64,000 bases of DNA from Mycolicibacterium iranicum (GTDB taxonomy: Bacteria; Actinomycetota; Actinomycetes; Mycobacteriales; Mycobacteriaceae), in NCBI RefSeq assembly GCF_001650495.1, contig NZ_LWCS01000016.1, positions 62,001 through 126,000 on the forward strand. The letters are read 5' to 3'. Position 1 is the stretch's first letter. The number at the start of each line of letters is the position of its first letter. Positions 17,590-24,239 of this stretch are shown here, one piece after another. Position numbers and translations under genes: made by a program. The notes under the pieces are model-generated. The model worked only from the letters and a program-made list of their open reading frames with translations. It was not told where the DNA came from and searched no databases.

Positions 17590-17781
17590 TCAGCCGCTGA
17601 GTTTCAACGCTGCGGCAGGACACTGCGTGACGGCCTGCTGCATCCGCGAGCGATCGGATTCGGGCCGCTCCGGCTCGTGGATGGCTACGGTGCCGTCGTC
17701 CTGTACCTCGAAGACCTCCTCGGCGATCGATTCGCAGATGCCGTGCCCGGTGCACTTGGCGAGGTCTACTTCGACTTTCAT
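17590..17781 (-). CDS. 3Fe-4S ferredoxin (P450 redox partner)
   Basis: This 63-residue ferredoxin has the cluster motif CTGHGIC at residues 11-17 and a distal CP near 54. The CxxHxxC...CP arrangement, with His at the central variable position, matches mycobacterial ferredoxins that hold a 3Fe-4S cluster and donate electrons to P450s. It probably serves the P450 at 13785-14984, although the genes are about 3 kb apart. It is divergent from tetR1, with operator site 5 between, 48 bases from its start. Confidence 0.92.
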   Translation of the reverse strand: MKVEVDLAKCTGHGICESIAEEVFEVQDDGTVAIHEPERPESDRSRMQQAVTQCPAAALKLSG

Positions 17782-17829
17782 GCGCTGCGCTCACGCGTGT
17801 ACAACGAGAATGCGCTCACACAAGAAGCG

Positions 17830-17853
17830 TGACACTTGGTCGAATTTTTGTAA
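17830..17853. promoter_or_regulatory. Operator-like inverted repeat, site 5 (TGACA-N14-TGTAA)
   Basis: TGACA at 17830-17834 and TGTAA at 17849-17853 flank 14 bases. The right half continues as TAAAGC (17851-17856), which could be the -10 box of a leaderless tetR1 mRNA, because the GTG start is only 7 bases further on. The site also faces the divergent ferredoxin gene. Confidence 0.78.
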
Positions 17854-17863
17854 AGCTTGACGG

Positions 17864-18418
17864 GTGCGGCGAGCGCTATCGGACAACGCGACGCGGCAGC
17901 GACTCCTCGCCGCTACCGCCGAAGTGCTGGGACGGGACGGCATCACAAGACTGTCGCTGTCTGACGTCGCCGCCCAGGCCGGCGTATCGCGACCGACGCT
18001 GTACCGATATTTCGCCGACAAGCGCGAACTTCTCGACGCATTCGTGGTGTGGGAGCGGCAGCACTACGAATGTGCCATCGCCAAGGCCACGGCCGGCCTT
18101 CCGGCACACGAGCGCCTTGACGCCGCGTTGCGAGCCATCGTCGAATACCAGCTCTCCTATCCCGGTCTGCGGATGGTCGACGTCGAACCCGACCAGGTGA
18201 TCCGGCGCATGGCGCGCGTTCTGCCCCTGATGCGTGAGAGGTTGCAGCGACTGTGCACCGGTCAGGATGCCGAGTTGCGCGCCGCCACTGCGGTGCGCGT
18301 GGCGATCTCGCAGTACATCGTGCGCAGCGACGACTCCCCCGCTTTTCTGGCCCAACTGCGGCACGCCGCGCGCGTGAGATATCAGGTCGATGATCGATCC
18401 GACCTGGCCGATGGCTGA
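17864..18418 (+). CDS. TetR/AcrR-family regulator (paralogue 1)
   Basis: This 184-residue regulator has an N-terminal helix-turn-helix with the segment LSLSDVAAQAGVSRPTLYRYF near residues 28-48, then an all-helical ligand-binding domain. It is clearly paralogous to the product at 20988-21533: both share the ATAEVLGR, AGVSRPTLYR, FADK, KATAGL and YIVRSDD segments. Its GTG start is 10 bases from operator site 5, so autoregulation is likely. It is the best candidate, with its paralogue, for binding the repeated TKACR-N14-YGTMA sites; this is inference. Confidence 0.9.
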   Translation: MRRALSDNATRQRLLAATAEVLGRDGITRLSLSDVAAQAGVSRPTLYRYFADKRELLDAFVVWERQHYECAIAKATAGLPAHERLDAALRAIVEYQLSYPGLRMVDVEPDQVIRRMARVLPLMRERLQRLCTGQDAELRAATAVRVAISQYIVRSDDSPAFLAQLRHAARVRYQVDDRSDLADG

Positions 18419-18492
18419 CACGTGCACTCGGTGGGGTGCCGCGTTGCGGCGCAAAGAATGGGGTGCGGGGGTCTGGGCACCGGGTTCGCGCC

Positions 18493-19683
18493 CTAGGTCG
18501 AGCGATTCGCGCGCTGAGCGAGATCGGTCAGCACCTCGTCGGTGTGCTGACCCAGTTCGGGTGCGGTCCAGCGCACGTCGGTGGGGGTGCCGTGAAAGTC
18601 CGCGGGTGAAGCCACCATCGGCACCGCCCCGGCCTCGTCGTCGGGCACGTAGACGATCCCGCCCGCGACGTGGAACTGATCGTCACCGAGGACATCCTCG
18701 ATCGAATTGATCGGCGACCAGAATAGATCCGGCTGTCCCGCAAAGACTTCCGCCCACTCGGCCAGTGTCTTGCCCGCGAAGATCAGATCGAGTTCGGCGA
18801 TCAGGTCGACCGCGTTCGCCGCACGGTTTCGCGCGGAGGCGAAGCGCTCGTCGGTCAACCACTCCAGACGCTGCACCGCCGCGCACAGCGGCGGCCAGTG
18901 ACGATCTCCCTGCAGACCGACCAGCCAGAACCTCCTGCCGTCTGCGGCGGTGTAGTTGTTCATGCACGGGTTGCCCATCGACTCGCGCGCTCCGATGGCG
19001 ATGGCATGCCCGGTGATGAGGAAGGTGTTGAGATCGAAGCTGATCGTGTAGGCGCCCTGCCGGTACAGCGACGTCGACACGAGTTGCCCCGTCCCGGTCC
19101 GCGCCCGCGCCACCAAAGCCGCACAGATCGCGCCTGCCAGCGTCATACCGGCCATGTGGTCACCCATCCCGCCCCGCTGGAACGGCGGACTCTCGCCGGG
19201 TCGGGTCAGTAGGTGCGCCAGACCCGCTCGCGCCCAGAAGGCGGCGACGTCATAGGCCGGCCGGTCCGCGTCGGGCCCTTCTGTCCCGTAGCCGGTGATC
19301 AACCCGTAGACCAGGCGCGGGTTTGCCGCGGCGACTCCGTCGAAGTCCAGCCCGATGCGCCGCAGCGCGCCGGTACGGATGTTGGTCAGGAACACGTCGG
19401 CGCCGTCGAGTAGTTCGCGGGCGCGGGCCTTCCCGTCGTCCGTGACGAGATCCAGCACGACGCTGCGCTTGCCGCGGTTGTCCATCTGGAACGGCGGGCT
19501 GACGTGGTGCCGGTCCTGCGGTGCGATTCCCAGCATCCGGCCGAACGTGCGGGCGGGATCGCCGGCCGGCGGCTCGATCTTGACGACGTCGGCGCCCCAG
19601 TCGGCGAGGATGCCGCCGGCTGCGGGGCCCGCCACCCAGACCCCGAGTTCGACGACCTTGATTCCCTCGAGCGGACCCGCCAT
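18493..19683 (-). CDS. CaiB/BaiF family CoA-transferase
   Basis: This 396-residue class III CoA-transferase has the N-terminal VVELGVWVAGPAAGGILADWGADVVKIE Rossmann region and the catalytic Asp in GGMGDHMAG near residue 174. It would move CoA from a donor to a carboxylic acid, or act as a racemase. The ATG at 19681-19683 has AGGGA upstream; a TTG six codons earlier lies next to the operator. Perfect-palindrome operator site 6 is 20 bases upstream, so it belongs to the regulon. Confidence 0.88.
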   Translation of the reverse strand: MAGPLEGIKVVELGVWVAGPAAGGILADWGADVVKIEPPAGDPARTFGRMLGIAPQDRHHVSPPFQMDNRGKRSVVLDLVTDDGKARARELLDGADVFLTNIRTGALRRIGLDFDGVAAANPRLVYGLITGYGTEGPDADRPAYDVAAFWARAGLAHLLTRPGESPPFQRGGMGDHMAGMTLAGAICAALVARARTGTGQLVSTSLYRQGAYTISFDLNTFLITGHAIAIGARESMGNPCMNNYTAADGRRFWLVGLQGDRHWPPLCAAVQRLEWLTDERFASARNRAANAVDLIAELDLIFAGKTLAEWAEVFAGQPDLFWSPINSIEDVLGDDQFHVAGGIVYVPDDEAGAVPMVASPADFHGTPTDVRWTAPELGQHTDEVLTDLAQRANRST

Positions 19684-19703
19684 GATTTCCCTACCATTCA
19701 AGT

Positions 19704-19727
19704 TTACAAAACAACTAACATTTGTAA
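19704..19727. promoter_or_regulatory. Operator-like inverted repeat, site 6 (perfect TTACA-N14-TGTAA)
   Basis: TTACA at 19704-19708 and TGTAA at 19723-19727 are perfect reverse complements with 14 bases between. This symmetrical copy is the strongest evidence that the repeated motif is a protein-binding inverted repeat and not merely a promoter. It lies between the divergent CaiB (20 bases) and APH (39 bases) starts. Confidence 0.8.
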
Positions 19728-19766
19728 CGCTGTACCAGCTACCGGTCCAAGCCTAGGAGGCTCGTG

Positions 19767-20906
19767 GTGTCCGTCATCGCCAATCGGATCGCACCCGCGG
19801 TCGGCCTCGCCTCGCATCTTGGCCGGGGGTTGCGGCGAATCGGGACCGACACGCTGATCGGGCGGCTACGCCCGCTTCCGCGCACCATCGGCGACCTCGA
19901 CGCTGCGGCGATGTCTCTGCTCATGAACCGGAGGGTGACGTCGGTGTCCGTGATCGGTGGTGACGCGGGCACCTCGTCGCGCGCCCGGCTCGCGCTGGCA
20001 GGCGAAGACGTCCCCGCGTCGGTGTTCGTCAAGATGGCCGCCGAAACCGTGGCCACCAGGTTGATGGGCGAACTCGGAAACCTCGCCGACACCGAGACCC
20101 GCTTCTACAGCCAGCTCTCCGGAGAGCTGACCGGCGTCCCTCGCACCTACGGCTCCACCTTCGACCCTCACACGGGCCGGTTTGCGCTCGTGCTCGAGGA
20201 TCTCGCGGCCGCCGACTGCGAATTCCCTGACACCTTGCACCCGATCGACGCCGATCGCGCCGCACTGGTCGTCGAACTGCTGGCGCGACTGCACGCCACC
20301 TTCTGGGGCCGGCTACCCGCGCACAGCGGGACCGGACCTTTGGGTTGGCTCTACAGCGCTTCCGAGGACAGCGCGTCGCTGCTGACAGCGCCGCTGCTGA
20401 AGACCTCGGCGCGCAAACTGTCCGAGCGTACGCACCTGCCGATCGATCGCGGCCGCTTCATCGACGACCACTATCGTGGCGCCGCGGCGCTGGTCGACCG
20501 CACGCCACACACTGTGATGCACGGCGACGCGCACCCGGGAAACCTGTACTTCCGTGACGGGCGGGCGGGACTGCTGGACTGGCAGGCGGTGCGCCGCGGC
20601 CACCCCAGCCGCGAGCTCGCCTACACACTGGTCACCAGCATGACGACCGAGAGCCGACGGCAATCCCAGCGCGAACTGCTCGACGTCTATCGCAGCGCCT
20701 TGGCCGCGGCGGGCGGACCCGAACTGACCCAATCCGATCTCTGGGACCGCTACCGCCAGGGCGCGCTGTACCCCTACGTCGCCACGCTGATCACCGCCGG
20801 AATGGGCGGCATGCAGAACGAGGACATCGCGCTGAAAGGCCTCGAGCGCGCGCTGGACGCACTCGACGATCTCGACACCGTCACCCTGCTTGAGAAGAGC
20901 CTGTGA
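19767..20906 (+). CDS. Phosphotransferase, APH/ecdysteroid-kinase-like
   Basis: This 379-residue protein has the aminoglycoside-phosphotransferase-like kinase fold. The Brenner motif HGDAHPGNLYF lies near residue 251 and the metal-binding LLDWQAV near 269; an N-lobe with VFVKMAAE carries the likely ATP-binding Lys near 88. In catabolic clusters such proteins phosphorylate a hydroxylated small molecule, but no substrate can be assigned. GTG at 19767 has AGGAGG six bases upstream, which favours it over the GTG at 19764. It lies between the two tetR genes. Confidence 0.85.
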   Translation: MSVIANRIAPAVGLASHLGRGLRRIGTDTLIGRLRPLPRTIGDLDAAAMSLLMNRRVTSVSVIGGDAGTSSRARLALAGEDVPASVFVKMAAETVATRLMGELGNLADTETRFYSQLSGELTGVPRTYGSTFDPHTGRFALVLEDLAAADCEFPDTLHPIDADRAALVVELLARLHATFWGRLPAHSGTGPLGWLYSASEDSASLLTAPLLKTSARKLSERTHLPIDRGRFIDDHYRGAAALVDRTPHTVMHGDAHPGNLYFRDGRAGLLDWQAVRRGHPSRELAYTLVTSMTTESRRQSQRELLDVYRSALAAAGGPELTQSDLWDRYRQGALYPYVATLITAGMGGMQNEDIALKGLERALDALDDLDTVTLLEKSL

Positions 20907-20949
20907 CCAAGAATGCCCGCGCGCCGTCGTCGGCAGGAACGGCCACGCT

Positions 20950-20973
20950 TTACGATCGACAGCGAACCCGTAA
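20950..20973. promoter_or_regulatory. Operator-like inverted repeat, site 7 (TTACG-N14-CGTAA)
   Basis: TTACG at 20950-20954 and CGTAA at 20969-20973 are perfect reverse complements with the same 14-base spacer. The innermost base of each half-site differs from the other copies. It lies 14 bases upstream of the tetR2 start, suggesting autoregulation or recognition by the paralogue. Confidence 0.55.
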
Positions 20974-20987
20974 GTAAGGCCAGGTAC

Positions 20988-21533
20988 GTGAACCATCCAG
21001 CCCGCGACACCGACGACACCACAGACGACACCTCGACGAGGAACCGCATTCTCGCCGCAACCGCCGAAGTCCTCGGCCGCAGTGGCCAGACGAAGCTGAG
21101 CCTGTCCGAGGTGGCCCTTCAGGCGGGGGTGTCGCGGCCCACGTTGTACCGCTGGTTCGCCGACAAGCAGGCGCTGCTGGAGGCGTTCGGCATCTACGAA
21201 CGGGAGATGTTCGAGACGGGCTTGATCAAGGCGACCGCCGGCCTGCGCGGCACCGAACGCGTGGACGCCGCGATGCGGTTCATCGTGGAGTACCAGCAGT
21301 CCTACTCAGGTGTGCGCGTCGTCGACATCGAGCCGGAGGTTGTCATCGCGCGGCTGGGCCACATCATCCCGTCGATGCGCGGCCAGCTGGAAAAGCTGCT
21401 CCCGGGGCCCAACGGTGCGGTCAAGGCGGCCACGGCGATCCGGGTGGCGGTATCGCACTACATCGTCCGTTCCGACGACGACCACCAGTTCCTGGCCCAA
21501 CTCCGTCACGCTGTGGGAATCAAGACCACCTGA
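20988..21533 (+). CDS. TetR/AcrR-family regulator (paralogue 2)
   Basis: This 181-residue regulator has its helix-turn-helix segment LSLSEVALQAGVSRPTLYRWF near residues 32-52. It is similar along its whole length to the regulator at 17864-18418. The GTG at 20988 is preferred because upstream in-frame codons cross the operator. Operator sites 7 and 8 flank the gene on both sides. Two similar regulators within one cluster suggest either heterodimers or two inducers acting on overlapping sites; this is inference. Confidence 0.9.
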   Translation: MNHPARDTDDTTDDTSTRNRILAATAEVLGRSGQTKLSLSEVALQAGVSRPTLYRWFADKQALLEAFGIYEREMFETGLIKATAGLRGTERVDAAMRFIVEYQQSYSGVRVVDIEPEVVIARLGHIIPSMRGQLEKLLPGPNGAVKAATAIRVAVSHYIVRSDDDHQFLAQLRHAVGIKTT

Positions 21534-21538
21534 TCGCG

Positions 21539-21562
21539 TGACACTCGGCTGAATTCTTGTAA
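21539..21562. promoter_or_regulatory. Operator-like inverted repeat, site 8 (TGACA-N14-TGTAA)
   Basis: TGACA at 21539-21543 and TGTAA at 21558-21562 flank 14 bases. TAAAGC at 21560-21565 lies 8 bases before the aldehyde dehydrogenase ATG, so this site would cover the -10 box of a leaderless transcript, as at site 5. Confidence 0.78.
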
Positions 21563-21573
21563 AGCTAGCTGTC

Positions 21574-23058
21574 ATGACGACAGCGGAGACCGAAACCGGC
21601 GTGCTCGCGGGCGACGAGCGCATGCTCATTGACGGTGAACTGCAATTCACCCGCAGCGGAGCCACATTCGACGTGATCCATCCGGCCAGCGAGCAGGTCG
21701 CCGGCCAGGCCACCGACGGCACCGTCGACGACATGGCCCGCGCGGTCGCGGCGGCGCGGCGGGCATTCGACGAGACCGACTGGTCGCGCGACCTGGAGTT
21801 CCGCTACCACTGCCTGACCCAGCTGCACGACGCCTTCAAGCGCAACAAGGAACGGTTGCGACGCGTCCTGATCACCGAAGTGGGGTGCCCGGTCAAGGTG
21901 ACCGGCAGCCAGATCGAGAGCCCCATCGACGAAGTCAAGCACTGGGCCGACCACGGCAAGAACTTCAACTACCTCGCCGACAACGGCATCCACGAGACCC
22001 CGCTCGGACCCGCCCAACGCAAGATCCACTACGAGGCCGTCGGCGTTGTCGGCGCCATCACGCCGTGGAACGTGCCGTTCTACCTCAACGTCGCCGAGAC
22101 GGTACCCGCACTCATGGCAGGCAACACGGTCGTGCTCAAACCCGCACAGCTGACGCCGTGGTCGGGCAGCGAGTACGGCCGCATCGTCGCCGAGGAAACC
22201 GACATCCCACCCGGCGTGTTCAACGTCGTGGTCTCCAACGCCAACGAGGTGGGCGCGGCCCTGTCGTCGGATCCGCGCGTCGACATGATCACGTTCACCG
22301 GCTCCACCGCGACCGGACGGGCCATCCTCGCCGCAGGCGCGTCCACCGTGAAGAAGACACTGCTCGAGCTCGGCGGCAAAAGCGCCCACATCGTCCTCGA
22401 CGACGCCGACTTCAACATGGCGTTGCCGATGGCGGCATTGATGGCATGCGTGATGTCGGGCCAGAGCTGCATTCTCCCCAGCCGAATTCTATTGCCCCGC
22501 AGCAGGTATGACGAGGGAATCGAGATCATGAAGGTGATGATGGAGAACTTTCCCGTCGGCGATCCCTGGGACCCCAACAACATGCAGGGGCCCCAGATAA
22601 GCGAGACCCAGCGCCAGAAGGTGCTGGGCCTGATCAAGTCCGGCGTCGAGTCCGGGGCCCGACTGGTCACCGGGGGTGGCGTGCCCGAGCACCTGCCCGT
22701 CGGCTACTACGTGCAACCGACGCTGCTGGCCGACGTAGACCCGAATTCGCAGGTCGCGCAAGAAGAGATCTTCGGGCCCGTCTTGACGGTGACCCCTTAC
22801 GACACCGACGACGAAGCGATCGCGATCGCGAACAACTCGATCTACGGCCTCTCCGGTGAGGTCAGCGGCGCCGACCTCGACCGCGCCTTCGATGTGGCGA
22901 CGCGCATGCGCACCGGCAATGTCACCATCAACGGCAGAAGCCACTTCGGCATCGGGAGCCCTTTCGGCGGGACGAAGCAGAGCGGGCTGGGATACCGCAA
23001 CGGCGAAGAGGGCTACAAGGAATATCTCGAAGCCAAGACCATCGGCATGCCCGTCTAG
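21574..23058 (+). CDS. Aldehyde dehydrogenase
   Basis: This 494-residue NAD(P)-dependent aldehyde dehydrogenase has the general base Glu265 in LELGGKS and the nucleophile Cys299 in SGQSC. The PWNVPF cofactor loop lies near residue 169, and the C-terminal GGTKQSG segment is present. It would oxidise a pathway aldehyde to acid, for example after retro-aldol cleavage. It follows operator site 8 directly, and its stop overlaps the next GTG as TAGTG, coupling it to two SnoaL-like genes. Confidence 0.93.
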   Translation: MTTAETETGVLAGDERMLIDGELQFTRSGATFDVIHPASEQVAGQATDGTVDDMARAVAAARRAFDETDWSRDLEFRYHCLTQLHDAFKRNKERLRRVLITEVGCPVKVTGSQIESPIDEVKHWADHGKNFNYLADNGIHETPLGPAQRKIHYEAVGVVGAITPWNVPFYLNVAETVPALMAGNTVVLKPAQLTPWSGSEYGRIVAEETDIPPGVFNVVVSNANEVGAALSSDPRVDMITFTGSTATGRAILAAGASTVKKTLLELGGKSAHIVLDDADFNMALPMAALMACVMSGQSCILPSRILLPRSRYDEGIEIMKVMMENFPVGDPWDPNNMQGPQISETQRQKVLGLIKSGVESGARLVTGGGVPEHLPVGYYVQPTLLADVDPNSQVAQEEIFGPVLTVTPYDTDDEAIAIANNSIYGLSGEVSGADLDRAFDVATRMRTGNVTINGRSHFGIGSPFGGTKQSGLGYRNGEEGYKEYLEAKTIGMPV

Positions 23059-23468
23059 TGGACGTCCAAGCGCTCGCCGACGAGATCGACATCGGAAACC
23101 TGCTCACGACGTACTGCCGCGCCGTCGACTCGAAGGACTGGGAGTTGTACCGCTCGTTGCTGACCGACGATGCGCACCTTAATTATTCGGCCGCCGGACT
23201 GTTCGTCGGCGGGCCCGATGACGCCGTCGCCTACCTGACGCGCCACCAGGAATCGATCAGCGTCGGCATGCACCACGTCACCAACCTGGAGAGCCGGGTC
23301 GACGGGGACGCGGCAACCGTTGTCGCCATGTGGTTCAACGCCGTTGCGCTCCCGGACGCCGACGGAACGTTCTGCACGAGATTTGTCCATGGCCGCTGGC
23401 ACGACGACATGGTCAAGACACCATCGGGTTGGCGAATCCAGAATCTGCGACTTGAGGTGGCAGCGTGA
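23058..23468 (+). CDS. SnoaL-like (NTF2 fold) protein
   Basis: This 136-residue NTF2-like protein has the helix-strand signature YCRAVDSKDWELYRSLLTDDAHLNY near residues 20-44, with later paired strands (VTNLESRVDGDAATVVAMWFNAV) and WRIQNLRLE at the end. Members act as small cyclases, isomerases, dehydratases or hydrolases on hydrophobic rings, or as non-enzymatic binders. It starts at a GTG overlapping the aldehyde dehydrogenase stop. It is a tandem paralogue of the next gene and of the 63322-63813 product. Confidence 0.85.
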   Translation: MDVQALADEIDIGNLLTTYCRAVDSKDWELYRSLLTDDAHLNYSAAGLFVGGPDDAVAYLTRHQESISVGMHHVTNLESRVDGDAATVVAMWFNAVALPDADGTFCTRFVHGRWHDDMVKTPSGWRIQNLRLEVAA

Positions 23469-23884
23469 TCGACGTTCAGCGCATCGCCGATGAATCGGAG
23501 ATCCGTGCGCTCCTGAGCCGCTACGCGCGGGCCGTAGACACCAAGGACTGGGACCTCTACCGGTCGGTCTTCACCGACGACGCGCACATCGACTATTCCT
23601 CGGCCGGGGCCGCGGCGGGAAGCCGGGACGAGGTCGCTGCCTGGCTGGAGTCGGGATTCGCGGCCATCCCCTGGACGATGCACTACATCACGAATGTCGA
23701 ATGCGAGGTGACCGGCGACACCGCGACGGTGCGCGCGATGTTCTACAACCCGATGCAGCTGCCCGGCATGACGGAGCAAAGCTGTTGCGGCGGTTACTAC
23801 TACCACGACCTCGTGCGCACTCCCGAGGGGTGGCGCAGCCGGCACCTTCGGGAGGACAACGTCTGGTTCGTCGGCAAGCCCTAG
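23465..23884 (+). CDS. SnoaL-like (NTF2 fold) protein
   Basis: This 139-residue paralogue of the preceding protein has YARAVDTKDWDLYRSVFTDDAHIDY near residues 19-43. A conserved Asp-Tyr follows the first helices, and strands VTNVECEVTGDTATVRAMFYNPM-like follow. The GTG start overlaps the previous stop by four bases (GTGA), so both are translated together. Two adjacent copies may form a heteromer with different pocket residues: the second has TEQSCCGGYYYHDL where the first has GTFCTRFVHGRW. Function is unknown. Confidence 0.85.
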   Translation: MIDVQRIADESEIRALLSRYARAVDTKDWDLYRSVFTDDAHIDYSSAGAAAGSRDEVAAWLESGFAAIPWTMHYITNVECEVTGDTATVRAMFYNPMQLPGMTEQSCCGGYYYHDLVRTPEGWRSRHLREDNVWFVGKP

Positions 23885-24239
23885 CCGCAGTTGCGTGACG
23901 CTTCGACCAACGAGGCCTCCCGTTTCGCCACAGCGTCGCGCAGGTCATTCCCCGACGGCCTACAGCCACGACGCTCAGGGCCAGCTCTTGGTGGACGTCA
24001 AAATTTGCTATGGTGACTGCGCGTGTCTGCTCGGCAGCTGCGCCGCACGGTCCGGCAACGGCGTGGCGCTGCACTGCCGGACGTTCACCCAGTCAAAATT
24101 GGCCGGACACTTTATGATCCTGATCGCCATGGCGTGTTCAGCTGTATGCGCTGCAGAGAAGTCATCGTCCTCCTAGTGTGAGGATGGCTGGGCATCGCGT
24201 CCCCAGCCTTTGCTGTCGCACGCAGGGAAGAGGTCCTTG
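23885..24239. other. Intergenic stretch without a clear gene
   Basis: This 355-base gap holds no open frame with protein-like character on either strand. TATGAT at 24113-24118 is a possible -10 box for the large exported protein, but no convincing -35 box is seen. AGGGAAGAGG just before 24240 is the ribosome-binding site of that gene. Confidence 0.5.

Noticed and set aside
17830..17856. Reading the repeated motif only as a -35/-10 promoter (GTGACA, 16 bases, TAAAGC)
   Set aside because: Two copies are exact palindromes, and site 9 points away from its likely target gene in that reading. An operator explains all nine, although overlap with promoters is still likely.
23895..24176. 93-codon open frame in the gap before the exported protein
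   Set aside because: Its composition is not protein-like and no start signal is visible.
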